Shown: positions 19,005 to 28,031, counted from the stretch's first letter. The stretch is DNA of 64,000 bases from Pseudomonas sp. RSB 5.4 (GCF_037126175.1 NZ_CP146986.1:124001-188000), one strand, 5' to 3'. Notes: generated by a model not told the origin, from the sequence alone. Program-made: numbers and translations.

Positions 19005-19094
19005 TGTGGGAGCGGGCTTGCTCGCGAAAGCGGTCTGACATTCAGCACATGTATTGGCTGATCCAACGCCTTCGCGAGCAAGCCCGCTCCCACA
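19005..19094. repeat. REP pair (outward unit, 90 bp)
   Basis: An outward-facing pair of REP cores (TGTGGGAGCGGGC ... GCCCGCTCCCACA) with a conserved spacer. The total length of 90 bp is the same as at 21977, 27942, 41567 and 56232. Confidence 0.9.
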
Positions 19095-19188
19095 GGGAAT
19101 AGGGTGCTGAGTGTAATCCGCGTCCATTCAATCACATGCTGTAAAACAACCGAACGTCGTTCTGCAGATTTATGTGCTTGAGTAAAGA

Positions 19189-19202
19189 TAACTCTAGAGT
19201 TA
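19189..19202. promoter_or_regulatory. Candidate HicB operator (14-bp perfect palindrome)
   Basis: TAACTCTAGAGTTA is a perfect palindrome 31 bp before the hicA start. HicB antitoxins with C-terminal DNA-binding domains autoregulate through palindromic sites near the promoter, so this is the likely operator. The assignment is inferred from symmetry and position. Confidence 0.55.
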
Positions 19203-19233
19203 CTTTTATTCGGCCGGAGCAAGGAGGCGGTAG

Positions 19234-19446
19234 GTGCAAAGCAGGCTATTGATCAAGGAGCTGGAGGAGGCAGGCTGGACGCTGGATCGAGTCACCGGCA
19301 GTCATCACATCTTCACTCACCGTTACAACCCTTACACCATTCCCGTTCCCCACCCGAAAAAGGATTTACCGTTGGGGACGGTCAAAAGCATCAGGAGGCG
19401 TGCCGGGTTGCACCACCCGCCAGCCAGCAACAAGGGAGATCCATAA
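19234..19446 (+). CDS. hicA: HicA-type mRNA interferase toxin
   Basis: This 70-residue protein has the HicA double-stranded RNA-binding-like fold signature: KELEEAGWTLDRVTGSHHIF with the catalytic histidine in GSHH, then IPVPHPKKDLPLGTVKSIRRRAGL. HicA degrades mRNA when not bound by HicB. It starts at GTG 19234, supported by an excellent AAGGAGG ribosome site six bases upstream. Its TAA stop overlaps the hicB ATG by one base. Confidence 0.94.
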   Translation: MQSRLLIKELEEAGWTLDRVTGSHHIFTHRYNPYTIPVPHPKKDLPLGTVKSIRRRAGLHHPPASNKGDP

Positions 19447-19850
19447 TGCAATATCCGATCTGCATCGAATGGGGTGACGACAACACCGCCATCGGTATTC
19501 AGATACCTGACATTCCCGGCGCCGTCACGGCTGGGGATACCTTCGAGGACGCCTACAACGCAGCCGTTGAAATTGCTCACATCATGCTGCAGGAGATAGC
19601 GGCGGACGGGGAATCGATTCCCATGCCGACGTCGGCAGCGGCCCATCGCAATAATCCGGAGTTTGCCGATATGGGCTGGGGGATGCTCGAGCTGGATATC
19701 TCGCCGTACATGGGCAAGACCGAGAAGGTCAACGTGACGTTGCCAGGTTATGTGATCCAGCGCATCGATCGTTATGTGCGTGAACACAATGTCAAAAGCC
19801 GCTCTTCGTTTCTGGCGGATGCGGCGATGGAGAAACTGGTTCGCTATTAA
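19446..19850 (+). CDS. hicB: HicB-type antitoxin
   Basis: The 134-residue antitoxin has the N-terminal HicB partial RNase H-like domain (YPICIEWGDDNTAIGIQIPDIPGAVTAGDT in two parts, then EDAYNAAVEIAHIML) and a C-terminal ribbon-helix-helix-like DNA-binding segment (EKVNVTLPGYVIQRIDRYV, SRSSFLADAAMEKL). It neutralises HicA and probably represses the operon at the palindrome upstream of hicA. It is translationally coupled to hicA. The module is intact, so it is probably active. Confidence 0.94.
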   Translation: MQYPICIEWGDDNTAIGIQIPDIPGAVTAGDTFEDAYNAAVEIAHIMLQEIAADGESIPMPTSAAAHRNNPEFADMGWGMLELDISPYMGKTEKVNVTLPGYVIQRIDRYVREHNVKSRSSFLADAAMEKLVRY

Positions 19851-19883
19851 GCGTCATCGCTCCCTCAGGCCCATTGAGCAACC

Positions 19884-19897
19884 TGTGGGAGCGAGCC
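19884..19897. repeat. Truncated REP remnant
   Basis: Only TGTGGGAGCGAGCC remains of a REP core, in the 54 bp between the convergent hicB and transporter genes. No partner arm is present. Confidence 0.5.
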
Positions 19898-19904
19898 TGG
19901 ATGC

Positions 19905-21092
19905 CTACGCCGTTGCCAAAGAACCACGCTGCGACGCACTCAGGAACCGCAACAACGCCAGCAGCGGGAACGCGCTACCGACAATCACGATCCACAGCCA
20001 GCCGCCATGCTCATACACCGCACTGGCCACCGACGAGCCGAAGGCGCCGCCGATGAAGATGCTGGTCATGTACAAAGCGTTCAGGCGACCGCGGCTTTTG
20101 GCATCGAGTGAGTACACCGCGCGCTGGCCGAGGACCATGTTCATCTGTACGCAGAAATCCAGTACCACGCCGGTCACGGCCAGGCCGATCACGCTGTAGG
20201 CCGGGTGGATGAAGGCGGGCAGGAAGCTCAGGCTGGCGAACAGCATGGCCAGCAGCGAAGCGATGCGGGTGTGGCCGGCGTCAGCCAGGCGTCCACTGAT
20301 CGGCGCGGCGATGGCACCGATGGCGCCGACCAGGGCGAAGATCGCGATTTCGCTTTGCGACAGGCCATGGTTGCGCGCCAGTTCCAGCGGCACCGCGGTC
20401 CAGAACAGGCTGAACGTGGCGAACATGCAGCCTTGATAAAACGCCCGCTGACGCAGCACCGGTTGCTGGCGCAGCAGCGTCCACAGCGAGCCGATCAACT
20501 GGCCATACGTGGCGCTGTGATCCGGTTGGCGCTTGGGCACGGTCAGTGCCAGCACCACGCTGATCGCTGCCATCAACGCCGCAGCAATCATGAACATCGC
20601 GCGCCAGCCGAAATGGTCAGCCACCACACTCGACACCGGTCGCGCCAGCAGGATGCCCAGCAACAAGCCGCCCATGATCCCGCCGACTACCCGGCCACGG
20701 GACTCCTCCGGCGCCAGGTGCGCAGCCAGCGGAATCAGGATCTGTACCGACACCGAGCTGAAGCCCACCAGCAACGAGATCAGCAGGAACACGTTGGGCT
20801 GACTGGTGAACGCCGCGCCGAGCAGGCTGGCAATCGCCACCACCGTGGTGATGATCATCAACCGGCGGTTTTCCAGCAGGTCGCCCAGCGGCACCAGGAA
20901 GAACAGGCCCAGCGCATAACCGATCTGCGTCAGCGAGACGATGAAGCTGGCCATGGTGTCGGAGAGGCCGATGTCTGGCGCGATCAGGCCGATGATTGGC
21001 TGTGCGTAGTAGATGTTGGCGACGATGGCGCCGCAGCAGAAGGCGAACAGCAGCACCATGCCTCGGGTCATTGCGTGAGTTGTGGCGTTCAT
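19905..21092 (-). CDS. MFS transporter
   Basis: The 395-residue product has 12 predicted transmembrane helices. MFS motif A is recognisable after helix 2 (PLGDLLENRRLMI), with another loop motif after helix 8 (GRLADAGHTRIAS). The N-terminus (GAIVANIYYAQPIIGLIAPDIGLS) matches a large proteobacterial subgroup related to YgaY/NepI-like exporters. The substrate cannot be predicted. It stands alone between hicB (convergent) and the divergent secreted-protein gene. Confidence 0.88.
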   Translation of the reverse strand: MNATTHAMTRGMVLLFAFCCGAIVANIYYAQPIIGLIAPDIGLSDTMASFIVSLTQIGYALGLFFLVPLGDLLENRRLMIITTVVAIASLLGAAFTSQPNVFLLISLLVGFSSVSVQILIPLAAHLAPEESRGRVVGGIMGGLLLGILLARPVSSVVADHFGWRAMFMIAAALMAAISVVLALTVPKRQPDHSATYGQLIGSLWTLLRQQPVLRQRAFYQGCMFATFSLFWTAVPLELARNHGLSQSEIAIFALVGAIGAIAAPISGRLADAGHTRIASLLAMLFASLSFLPAFIHPAYSVIGLAVTGVVLDFCVQMNMVLGQRAVYSLDAKSRGRLNALYMTSIFIGGAFGSSVASAVYEHGGWLWIVIVGSAFPLLALLRFLSASQRGSLATA

Positions 21093-21335
21093 AAGGTTTC
21101 TCGATCCAGCGAAAGGGAATGCGGTGAGGCTAAGGGACGTACCGAAGCGGCGGTAGAAGCCTTCGATCGATATCAGTTATTCCGTTGCGGAATGATTGGC
21201 TTCCAACAGGGTGTCGTCCATCGGCGAACCTTGCGTCCGGCCGGGGAGGGTCGATGATACATTCACTTACATGTTCTTCGATAGCGTGCTTATGTTTACT
21301 TCTGCGCTATTACTGTTCATCAACGGAGGATTGCC

Positions 21336-21956
21336 ATGTTGCGTCAGCTGCTGCGTCACACCACCACGATTGCCTTGCTTGGCCTGCTCAGTGCCACTGC
21401 GGTGCAGGCCGCCGATGCCCCGGGTACGCGTCTCGGCGTGCGCGGCGAGATCACCGGGGTCGGCGCCGACTCGCTGAAAGTCCACGTCAACAGCGGCGAG
21501 AATGTAGTGGTCCGGTTGAACCCGGACACCAGGATTCGCGCCGTCACCCTGGCCAATATCGAGGACATCAAACCCGGCAGCTACATCGGCTCGGCCGCCA
21601 TGCCCCAGGAGGACGGAACCCTGAAGGCGCTCGAAGTGCATGTGTTCCCGCCGGAACTGGCCGGCAGCGGCGACGGCCATCGGCCATTCGACCTGGCCAA
21701 AGGCAGCAGCATGACCAATGGCAGCGTCGGTGATCTGGTGGTCAGCAATGGCCGCGTGCTGACGGTCAATTACAAGGGCGGACAGCAGAAGATCCTGGTG
21801 CCGGAGGACGTGCCGATCGTCAACCTGACGCCGGGGGATCGCAGCTTGCTCAAGGTCGGGGTGAAGATTGTCAGCTTCGTGACCCAGGACGCAGACGGCA
21901 CGTTGACGGCGCAATCGATTTCCGCCGGCAAGGATGGCGTCACGCCGCCGATGTAA
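21336..21956 (+). CDS. Secreted DUF5666-like protein
   Basis: This 206-residue protein has a signal peptide (LLGLLSATAVQAADA, cleavage near residue 25). The mature part consists of two OB-like beta modules: RGEITGVGADSLKVHVNSG with VRLNPDTRIRAV, and SVGDLVVSNGRVLTVNYKGG with ILVPEDVPIVNL. This repeated pattern resembles DUF5666 domains. Periplasmic or outer-membrane location is expected; the function is not known. It has a CAACGGAGG ribosome site and is followed by a REP pair. Confidence 0.8.
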   Translation: MLRQLLRHTTTIALLGLLSATAVQAADAPGTRLGVRGEITGVGADSLKVHVNSGENVVVRLNPDTRIRAVTLANIEDIKPGSYIGSAAMPQEDGTLKALEVHVFPPELAGSGDGHRPFDLAKGSSMTNGSVGDLVVSNGRVLTVNYKGGQQKILVPEDVPIVNLTPGDRSLLKVGVKIVSFVTQDADGTLTAQSISAGKDGVTPPM

Positions 21957-21976
21957 CTGGCTGACAAACAATTCCC

Positions 21977-22066
21977 TGTGGGAGCGGGCTTGCTCGCGAA
22001 AGCGTCGGATCAGTCAGCACATCTGTTGAATTTCAGACCGCCTTCGCGAGCAAGCCCGCTCCCACA
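21977..22066. repeat. REP pair (outward unit, 90 bp)
   Basis: Outward REP pair of the GCGGGC subtype with a spacer related to the unit at 19005. It lies 20 bp after the secreted-protein gene and before the bidirectional terminator. Confidence 0.9.
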
Positions 22067-22095
22067 GGGGGAAGTGTGGTGATTTCAATGCCCAC

Positions 22096-22126
22096 AAAAA
22101 AGGCGACCTGTCGAGGTCGCCTTTTT
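22096..22126. terminator. Bidirectional rho-independent terminator
   Basis: A GGCGACCT stem pairs with AGGTCGCC around a GTCG loop, flanked by A and T tracts on the two sides. It sits 17 bp beyond the stop of the sulfate-binding protein gene and can serve both converging transcripts. Confidence 0.9.
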
Positions 22127-22142
22127 CGTTATCGCTTAAGCC

Positions 22143-23141
22143 TTACTGGCCGGAATAAATCTGATCAAAGATCCCGCCATCATTGAAGTGGGTCTTCTGC
22201 ACCGAACGCCAGTCACCGAAGGTCTTCTCCACCGACAGGAAGTCGACTTTCGGGAAGCGGTCGGTGTACTTCGCCAGCACCGCCGGGTCCCTTGGACGCA
22301 GGTAGTTGGCAGCGGCGATTTCCTGACCTTCCGGCGACCACAGGTATTTCAGGTATTCATCGGCGGCAGCGCGGGTGCCTTTTTTGTCGACCACTTTGTC
22401 GACCACCGACACCGGTGGTTCGGCCTCGGCGGAGACGCTTGGGTAGATCACTTCGAATTGATCGCGACCGAACTCGCGAGCGATCATCTCGGCTTCGTTC
22501 TCGAAGGTCACCAGCACGTCGCCGATCTGGTTGGTCATGAACGTGGTAGTCGCGGCGCGGCCACCGGTATCGAGCACCGGCGCCTGCTTGAACAGTTTGC
22601 CGACGAAGTCCTTGGCCTTGTTCTCGTCACCGCCATTTTTCAGCACGTAGCCCCAGGCCGAGAGGTAGGTGTAGCGGCCGTTGCCCGAAGTTTTCGGGTT
22701 GGGCACGATCACTTGCACGCCGTCCTTGAGCAGGTCCGGCCAGTCTTTCAGGGCTTTCGGGTTGCCTTTGCGCACGATGAACACCGTGGCTGAGGTGAAC
22801 GGTGCGCTGTTGTTCGGCAGGCGGCTGACCCAGTTTTCCGGCACCAGTTTGCCGTTGTCGGCGAGGGCGTTGATGTCGGTCGCCATGTTCATGGTGATGA
22901 CGTCAGCCGGCAGGCCGTCGATCACCGAACGCGCCTGCTTGCTCGAGCCGCCGAAGGACATCTGCACGGTGATGTTTTCGTTGTGCTCGGCCTGCCAGTG
23001 TTTCTGGAACGCAGTGTTGTAGTCCTTGTAGAAATCGCGCATCACGTCGTAGGAAACGTTCAGCAGAGTCGGAGCCGCCTGAGCGATGTTGCCCAGGGCC
23101 AGGCCAGCGGCGAGAAGTGAGGCGCCAAAGAGTTTTTTCAC
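22143..23141 (-). CDS. sbp: Sulfate ABC transporter substrate-binding protein
   Basis: A 332-residue periplasmic protein with a signal peptide ending NIAQAA. It has the sulfate-binding family signatures LLNVSYDVMRDFYKDYNTAF and VQMSFGGSSKQARSVIDGLPADVITMN (in parts), and VPNPKTSGNGRYTYLSAWGY. It delivers sulfate to the CysTWA importer; the permease and ATPase genes are not adjacent, as is usual for the separate sbp of Pseudomonas. The start is GTG 23141 with an AAGGA ribosome site. Sulfur-limitation control by CysB is expected but I see no certain site. Confidence 0.93.
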   Translation of the reverse strand: MKKLFGASLLAAGLALGNIAQAAPTLLNVSYDVMRDFYKDYNTAFQKHWQAEHNENITVQMSFGGSSKQARSVIDGLPADVITMNMATDINALADNGKLVPENWVSRLPNNSAPFTSATVFIVRKGNPKALKDWPDLLKDGVQVIVPNPKTSGNGRYTYLSAWGYVLKNGGDENKAKDFVGKLFKQAPVLDTGGRAATTTFMTNQIGDVLVTFENEAEMIAREFGRDQFEVIYPSVSAEAEPPVSVVDKVVDKKGTRAAADEYLKYLWSPEGQEIAAANYLRPRDPAVLAKYTDRFPKVDFLSVEKTFGDWRSVQKTHFNDGGIFDQIYSGQ

Positions 23142-23246
23142 TGCGCATTCCTTGTTGTGTCGGTGATAACGGTCGGGGGTGATACCGTTTTGCCAGCGAC
23201 TATAGCCGGGCTGGCATAGTCGTTTAAAGATTAAAAAGCTCTGTGC

Positions 23247-24071
23247 TTATTCCACTTTCTTAAACAGCTGACTGCCGCACCGCGAGCAAAATGCTGCGTT
23301 CTGTTCATGGCTGTTTTTCTTGCACACCGGGCAGTCGTGTTGCAGCTGTTCGCCGCGCATGGCGTTGGCCAGTTCTGCGGTGAAAATCCCGGTGGGCACG
23401 GCGATGATCGAGTAACCGGTGATCATCACCAGCGACGAAATCACCTGGCCCAGAGGAGTCTTGGGCACGATGTCGCCGAAGCCGACGGTGGTCAGGGTCA
23501 CGATAGCCCAATAGATACCTTTGGGGATGCTGGTGAAGCCATGTTCCGGACCTTCGATCACGTACATCAGGGTGCCGAACACCGTCACCAGGGTGCAGAC
23601 GCTGACCAGAAACACCACGATCTTCTGCTTGCTGCCACGCAGCGCCGACATCAGGTAGTTGGCTTGCTTGAGGTACGGGCTGAGCTTGAGCACCCGGAAG
23701 ATCCGCAGCATCCGAATGATGCGGATGATCAGCAGGTACTGCGCATCGCTGTAATACAGCGCCAGAATTCCGGGCACGATCGCCAGCAGATCCACCAGTC
23801 CGTAGAAGCTGAAGGCGTAGCGCAACGGTTTCGGTGAGCAATACAGGCGCAGGATGTATTCACCGAGAAAAATGACGGTGAAGCCCCACTCGATGTAGGC
23901 CAGCACATCGGCGTAGTTCTGGTGAATGCTGTCGATGCTGTCGAGCATCACCACCACCAGGCTGGCGAGGATGATCAACAGCAAAGTGCCGTCGAAGCGC
24001 CGCCCGGCGAGGGTGTCGCTCTGGAAAATCATCACGTAAAGCCGTTCACGCCAACTGTTGCTGCTGTCCAT
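23247..24071 (-). CDS. Voltage-gated potassium-type ion channel with C-terminal zinc ribbon
   Basis: This 274-residue protein has six transmembrane segments. The S4 voltage sensor is visible as IIRIIRMLRIFRVLKL with arginine every third residue. The pore has the potassium selectivity filter TVGFGD in TLTTVGFGDIVP. After the last helix there is a two-part zinc ribbon, CPVC (near residue 244) and CSRCG (near 261). It is 21 bp from the urea transporter gene upstream on the same strand, so the two may share a transcript. Confidence 0.92.
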   Translation of the reverse strand: MDSSNSWRERLYVMIFQSDTLAGRRFDGTLLLIILASLVVVMLDSIDSIHQNYADVLAYIEWGFTVIFLGEYILRLYCSPKPLRYAFSFYGLVDLLAIVPGILALYYSDAQYLLIIRIIRMLRIFRVLKLSPYLKQANYLMSALRGSKQKIVVFLVSVCTLVTVFGTLMYVIEGPEHGFTSIPKGIYWAIVTLTTVGFGDIVPKTPLGQVISSLVMITGYSIIAVPTGIFTAELANAMRGEQLQHDCPVCKKNSHEQNAAFCSRCGSQLFKKVE

Positions 24072-24092
24072 GGATAACGCCTGAATTGAAGA

Positions 24093-25007
24093 TCAGCGCA
24101 GCCTAGGTTGATTGTCCCCCTGTGCGCAAGGCGTGGCGTCGACGGCCGCTTTGCCGAGCATCTGGATCCCGGCGCGGATCAGCCAGCCGGCGAGGATGAA
24201 CGGCGCGGTCAGCGTCGCCAGACCAAGGGCGGCAAACAGCGGGGTGACCAGCAGCGCAAGGACGATGCCCAGCAGCGGCAGCCACGGTTGCTGGCGTTGC
24301 GTACTGAAGGCGAGGGCGGCGAGTACCGCGTTGTAGCTGCCCAGTCCGAGTAGCGCGGTGCTGCTTTCGTGGTGCAGCAGACTCGACGCCAGGCCGATGG
24401 CCGACGCGAACAATGCCCAGCAAAAGGCGCGGCGATCAGCGATCAACAGGCCAATGGCGATCAATGCGCCGGCCAGTGGATGATCAAGGAACATAACCTG
24501 ACCCAGTCCACGCCACTCAGCGGCGAGCAAATTCAGCGTGTTCATCTCGATGTGCGCTGTCGGCGCGGACGGCTCGGCAAACAGCAACAGGATCCAGCTG
24601 ATTGCCACGAACGGCGAGGTATAAGCCGGTATCGATCGACTGCGGTACACGTGTTTGAGCCATTGCTGTGTGACCATCGCACTCAGGCCGCCGGCCGCCA
24701 GGATCAGCGGCGGCAACATTGGCGACCAAGGGAAATACAGGCTCAGCAACAAGCCGAGCAGCACGCCGTTGTAACTGAACAATCCGGCCTGACGATCAGC
24801 CTTTGCATAGTTACGCCGTTGTGCGGTAAGCAACCCGGCGACCGCACCGAGCAACGCACCGGCAAACAGCACCGGCGCAGTGAGCAGGATCGCCAGCAGG
24901 CACAACAGGCCGCAGAGCGGATGGCGCTGGAGGAATATTTGACTGAAACCGTTGAGCAAAGCCTCGGCCCAGTCGGGGCAGTGGGTGTTGAAATGATTGG
25001 CAGGCAT
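24093..25007 (-). CDS. Urea transporter (UT family)
   Basis: The 304-residue membrane protein contains the UT-family repeats: LFSYNGVLLGLLLSLYF with GLLTAQ before it in the first half, and LLGLGSYNAVLAALAF in the second half. These are the two copies of the N-G/A-x-L pattern that line the urea channel. It would carry urea down its gradient across the inner membrane. No urease genes are present in the window. ATG 25007 is preferred; an in-frame TTG at 25034 would add nine residues. Confidence 0.87.
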   Translation of the reverse strand: MPANHFNTHCPDWAEALLNGFSQIFLQRHPLCGLLCLLAILLTAPVLFAGALLGAVAGLLTAQRRNYAKADRQAGLFSYNGVLLGLLLSLYFPWSPMLPPLILAAGGLSAMVTQQWLKHVYRSRSIPAYTSPFVAISWILLLFAEPSAPTAHIEMNTLNLLAAEWRGLGQVMFLDHPLAGALIAIGLLIADRRAFCWALFASAIGLASSLLHHESSTALLGLGSYNAVLAALAFSTQRQQPWLPLLGIVLALLVTPLFAALGLATLTAPFILAGWLIRAGIQMLGKAAVDATPCAQGDNQPRLR

Positions 25008-25055
25008 GTTGAAAAAATCTGGGCAGTTGGACAATCAAAAGGTCTTGCCAATAAC

Positions 25056-25191
25056 TGTGGCGAGGGAGCTTGCTCCCGCTGGGTCGCGAAGCGGCCCCAA
25101 CATGGGTTAATGCGGTTCTTCTGTGAAAACCGTCATGCCCTAAAAGCGACGACTGCTGCGCAGCCGAGCGGGAGCAAGCTCCCTCGTCACA
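25056..25191. repeat. Inverted REP pair of the GCGAGGGAGC family
   Basis: TGTGGCGAGGGAGC followed by TTGCTCCCGCT (25056-25080) is matched by an inverted copy ending at 25191 (AGCGGGAGC ... CTCCCTCGTCACA). It is a different REP family from the main one and the same as the inner pair at 29944-30038. It follows the end of the pyk operon. Confidence 0.85.
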
Positions 25192-25207
25192 GGTCTTGTG
25201 TCGCTAG

Positions 25208-26623
25208 TTAGATAAGCGTTTCGATCCGCAGCGAGTTGGTCGATCCCGGTTGCCCAAACGGCACACCGGCGGTGATCAGCAACGTATCGCCACGCTCGGC
25301 CATTCCTTGAGCCTGAGCGATTTCCAGCGCGGTCGAACACACTTCATCGACCTGACGCAGACGATCGTTGACCACCGAGTGAATACCCCACGCCACGCTC
25401 AAGCGCCGTGCCGTCTGCAGGTTCGGCGTCAGGTTGAGGATCGGCGCTTTCGGCCGCTCCCGCGCCGCCCGCAGGCTTGAGCTGCCCGACTCGCTGTAGT
25501 TGACCAGCACCGCTACCGGCAGCACGTTGCTGATGCGGCGGATTGCGCAGCTGATGGCATCGGACACCGTCGCCTCGGCTTTCGGTCGGCTGACGTCGAG
25601 TTGAGTCTGATAGTCCGGACCGTTCTCCACCTGACGGATGATCTTGCTCATCATCTGCACCGCTTCCAGCGGGTATTCACCGGACGCGGTTTCGGCCGAG
25701 AGCATCACCGCATCCGCGCCTTCAGCCACAGCGTTGGCCACGTCAGTGACTTCAGCACGGGTCGGTGCCGGAGAGAAGCGCATCGATTCGAGCATCTGCG
25801 TTGCCACCACCACCGGTTTGCCGAGCTCGCGGCAGGTAGTGATGATGTTTTTCTGGATCTGCGGCACGCTTTCGGCGGGTACTTCGACGCCGAGGTCACC
25901 GCGAGCCACCATGATCGCGTCGCTCAGTTCGGCGATTTCGCGCAGTTGTTCAACTGCTGACGGCTTCTCGATTTTCGCCATCAGGAACGCCTTGTCGCCG
26001 ATCAGTTCGCGGGCCTCGAGAATGTCCTGCGGACGTTGCACGAACGACAGCGCCACCCAGTCCACACCCAGCTCCAGACCGAAGCTCAGGTCGCGGCGAT
26101 CCTTGGCGGTCAGTGGGCTGAGGTCGAGCACCGCCTGCGGCACGTTCACGCCTTTGCGGTCCGAGAGTTCGCCGCCATTGAGCACGGTGGTGTCGATCGC
26201 GTCGGAGTATTTGCTGACCACGCGCAGGCGCAGTTTGCCGTCATCCAGCAGCAGATCCATACCGGCTTCGAGCGCGGCAATGATCTCCGGATGCGGCAGG
26301 TTCACTCGGCGTTCATCGCCGGGTGTGGCGTCCAGATCGAGGCGGAACGCCTGACCGCGATGCAACTGCACCTTGCCGTCGGCAAACTTGCCGACGCGCA
26401 GTTTCGGCCCCTGCAAATCCATCAGGATCCCCAGTGGATAGTTGAGCTGGCGCTCGACTTCACGGATCCACTGATAGCGCTGGGCGTGGTCGGCATGATC
26501 GCCGTGGCTGAAGTTCAGGCGGAAGATGTTGACCCCGGCCTCGACCAGCTCACGGATGTCGTCGATGCCATCGACAGCAGGCCCGAGGGTGGCGAGGATT
26601 TTGACCTTTTTATCAGGCGTCAT
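25208..26623 (-). CDS. pyk: Pyruvate kinase
   Basis: Pyruvate kinase makes pyruvate and ATP from phosphoenolpyruvate. The 471-residue product begins KVKILATLGPAVDGIDDIRELVEAG and has VARGDLGVEVPAE (ADP and Mg binding), MAKIEKPSAVEQL with the catalytic lysine region, and VATQMLESM. It overlaps ttuD by 4 bp (ATGA), so it is the last gene of the glyoxylate operon. Here it would take glycerate-derived PEP to pyruvate. Pseudomonas has a second, separate pyruvate kinase elsewhere. Confidence 0.96.
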   Translation of the reverse strand: MTPDKKVKILATLGPAVDGIDDIRELVEAGVNIFRLNFSHGDHADHAQRYQWIREVERQLNYPLGILMDLQGPKLRVGKFADGKVQLHRGQAFRLDLDATPGDERRVNLPHPEIIAALEAGMDLLLDDGKLRLRVVSKYSDAIDTTVLNGGELSDRKGVNVPQAVLDLSPLTAKDRRDLSFGLELGVDWVALSFVQRPQDILEARELIGDKAFLMAKIEKPSAVEQLREIAELSDAIMVARGDLGVEVPAESVPQIQKNIITTCRELGKPVVVATQMLESMRFSPAPTRAEVTDVANAVAEGADAVMLSAETASGEYPLEAVQMMSKIIRQVENGPDYQTQLDVSRPKAEATVSDAISCAIRRISNVLPVAVLVNYSESGSSSLRAARERPKAPILNLTPNLQTARRLSVAWGIHSVVNDRLRQVDEVCSTALEIAQAQGMAERGDTLLITAGVPFGQPGSTNSLRIETLI

Positions 26624-27894
26624 GATTTAGAGTTCTCAAGGATCAGAATGGCGCGGAAGTCGTTGACGTTGGTGCGGGTCGGCTCGGTGACGATCAGCGC
26701 GTCGAGCGCCTCGAAGTAGCCGTAACCGTTGTTGTTATCCAGCTCGTCGCTGGCACTCAAACCGAGGGCGGCGGCGCGGGCGTAGCTGTCCGGGGTCATG
26801 ATCGCGCCGGCATTGTCTTCCGAGCCGTCGATGCCGTCGGTGTCACCGGCCAGTGCATAAACGCCGGGCTGGCCCTTGAGGCTGTCGGTGAGGCTGAGGA
26901 GGAATTCGGCGTTGCGTCCGCCACGGCCATTGCCGCGCACGGTGACGGTGGTTTCGCCGCCGGAGAGAATCACGCACGGCGCCGCCAACGGCTGACCATG
27001 GTTGATGATCTGCCGAGCGATGCCGGCGTGGACCTTCGCCACTTCACGTGACTCACCTTCCAGGTCGCCAAGGATCAGCGTGCTGAAACCGGCCTGACGG
27101 CATTTCACCGCCGCGGCATCCAGCGATTGCTGCGGGCGGGCGATCAACTGGAAATGGCTGCGAGCGAGGCTCGGATCACCGGGTTTGACCGTTTCCGATT
27201 CCGGGCTTTGCAGCCAGTTGCGCACCGAGGCCGGGACTTCAATGTTGTAGCGCTTGAGGATCGCCAGCGCTTCGGCGGAAGTGCTCGGGTCGGCCACGGT
27301 CGGGCCGGAAGCGATGACCGTGGCGAGGTCGCCCGGCACATCGGAAATTGCGTAGGTATACACAGTGGCAGGCCAGCAGGCCTTGCCGAGGCGGCCACCC
27401 TTGATCGCCGAGAGGTGCTTGCGCACGCAGTTCATCTCGCCGATGGTCGCGCCGGATTTGAGCAGGGCTTTGTTGATCGACTGCTTGTCGGCCAGGGTAA
27501 TGCCTTCGGCCGGCAGGGCGAGCAGGGCAGAGCCGCCACCGGAGAGCAGGAAGATCACGCGGTCGTCTTCGCTCAGGTTGCTGACCAGTTCCAGCACACG
27601 CTTGGCCACGGCCAGGCCGGCGGCGTCCGGCACCGGGTGCGCGGCTTCGACCACTTCGATTTTTTCGCACGGAGCGCCGTGACCGTAACGGGTCACCACC
27701 AGACCGGATACTTCACCCTGCCAGCAGCGCTCGACCACCTGCGCCATGGCAGCTGCGGCTTTGCCGGCACCGATGACGATCACCCGACCGCTGCGATCAG
27801 CAGGCAGATGGGCTTCGAGGACTTGGTTCGGATGGGCCGCGTCGATGGCTGTGGCAAACAGCTCGCGCAGCAGTTGTTGCGGATCGACCGACAT
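26620..27894 (-). CDS. ttuD: Glycerate 2-kinase / hydroxypyruvate reductase-type protein (TtuD, MOFRL family)
   Basis: A 424-residue protein of the GckA/TtuD family. It has an N-terminal kinase-associated domain (VIVIGAGKAAAAMAQVVER, LLSGGGSALLALPAEG) and a C-terminal MOFRL domain (GGRNAEFLLSL, ALAGDTDGIDGSEDNAGA). Members were named hydroxypyruvate reductase but act as glycerate 2-kinases. In this operon it would phosphorylate the D-glycerate made by GlxR. It has a GGGAG ribosome site. The upstream gap to glxR contains a 90-bp REP pair. Confidence 0.92.
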   Translation of the reverse strand: MSVDPQQLLRELFATAIDAAHPNQVLEAHLPADRSGRVIVIGAGKAAAAMAQVVERCWQGEVSGLVVTRYGHGAPCEKIEVVEAAHPVPDAAGLAVAKRVLELVSNLSEDDRVIFLLSGGGSALLALPAEGITLADKQSINKALLKSGATIGEMNCVRKHLSAIKGGRLGKACWPATVYTYAISDVPGDLATVIASGPTVADPSTSAEALAILKRYNIEVPASVRNWLQSPESETVKPGDPSLARSHFQLIARPQQSLDAAAVKCRQAGFSTLILGDLEGESREVAKVHAGIARQIINHGQPLAAPCVILSGGETTVTVRGNGRGGRNAEFLLSLTDSLKGQPGVYALAGDTDGIDGSEDNAGAIMTPDSYARAAALGLSASDELDNNNGYGYFEALDALIVTEPTRTNVNDFRAILILENSKS

Positions 27895-27941
27895 GGCGGG
27901 CTCCCGGAATTCTTGTTATTCGAAAGGGCGGTAGAGATCCC

Positions 27942-28031
27942 TGTGGGAGCGAGCTTGCTCGCGAAAGCGATGGATCAGGCAATATCCATGTCGACTGATA
28001 CGCCCTCTTCGCGAGCAAGCTCGCTCCCACA
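27942..28031. repeat. REP pair (outward unit, 90 bp, GCGAGC subtype)
   Basis: Outward REP pair between glxR and ttuD inside the glyoxylate operon. The arms read TGTGGGAGCGAGC, the subtype that also flanks the RAYT gene. Confidence 0.9.
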
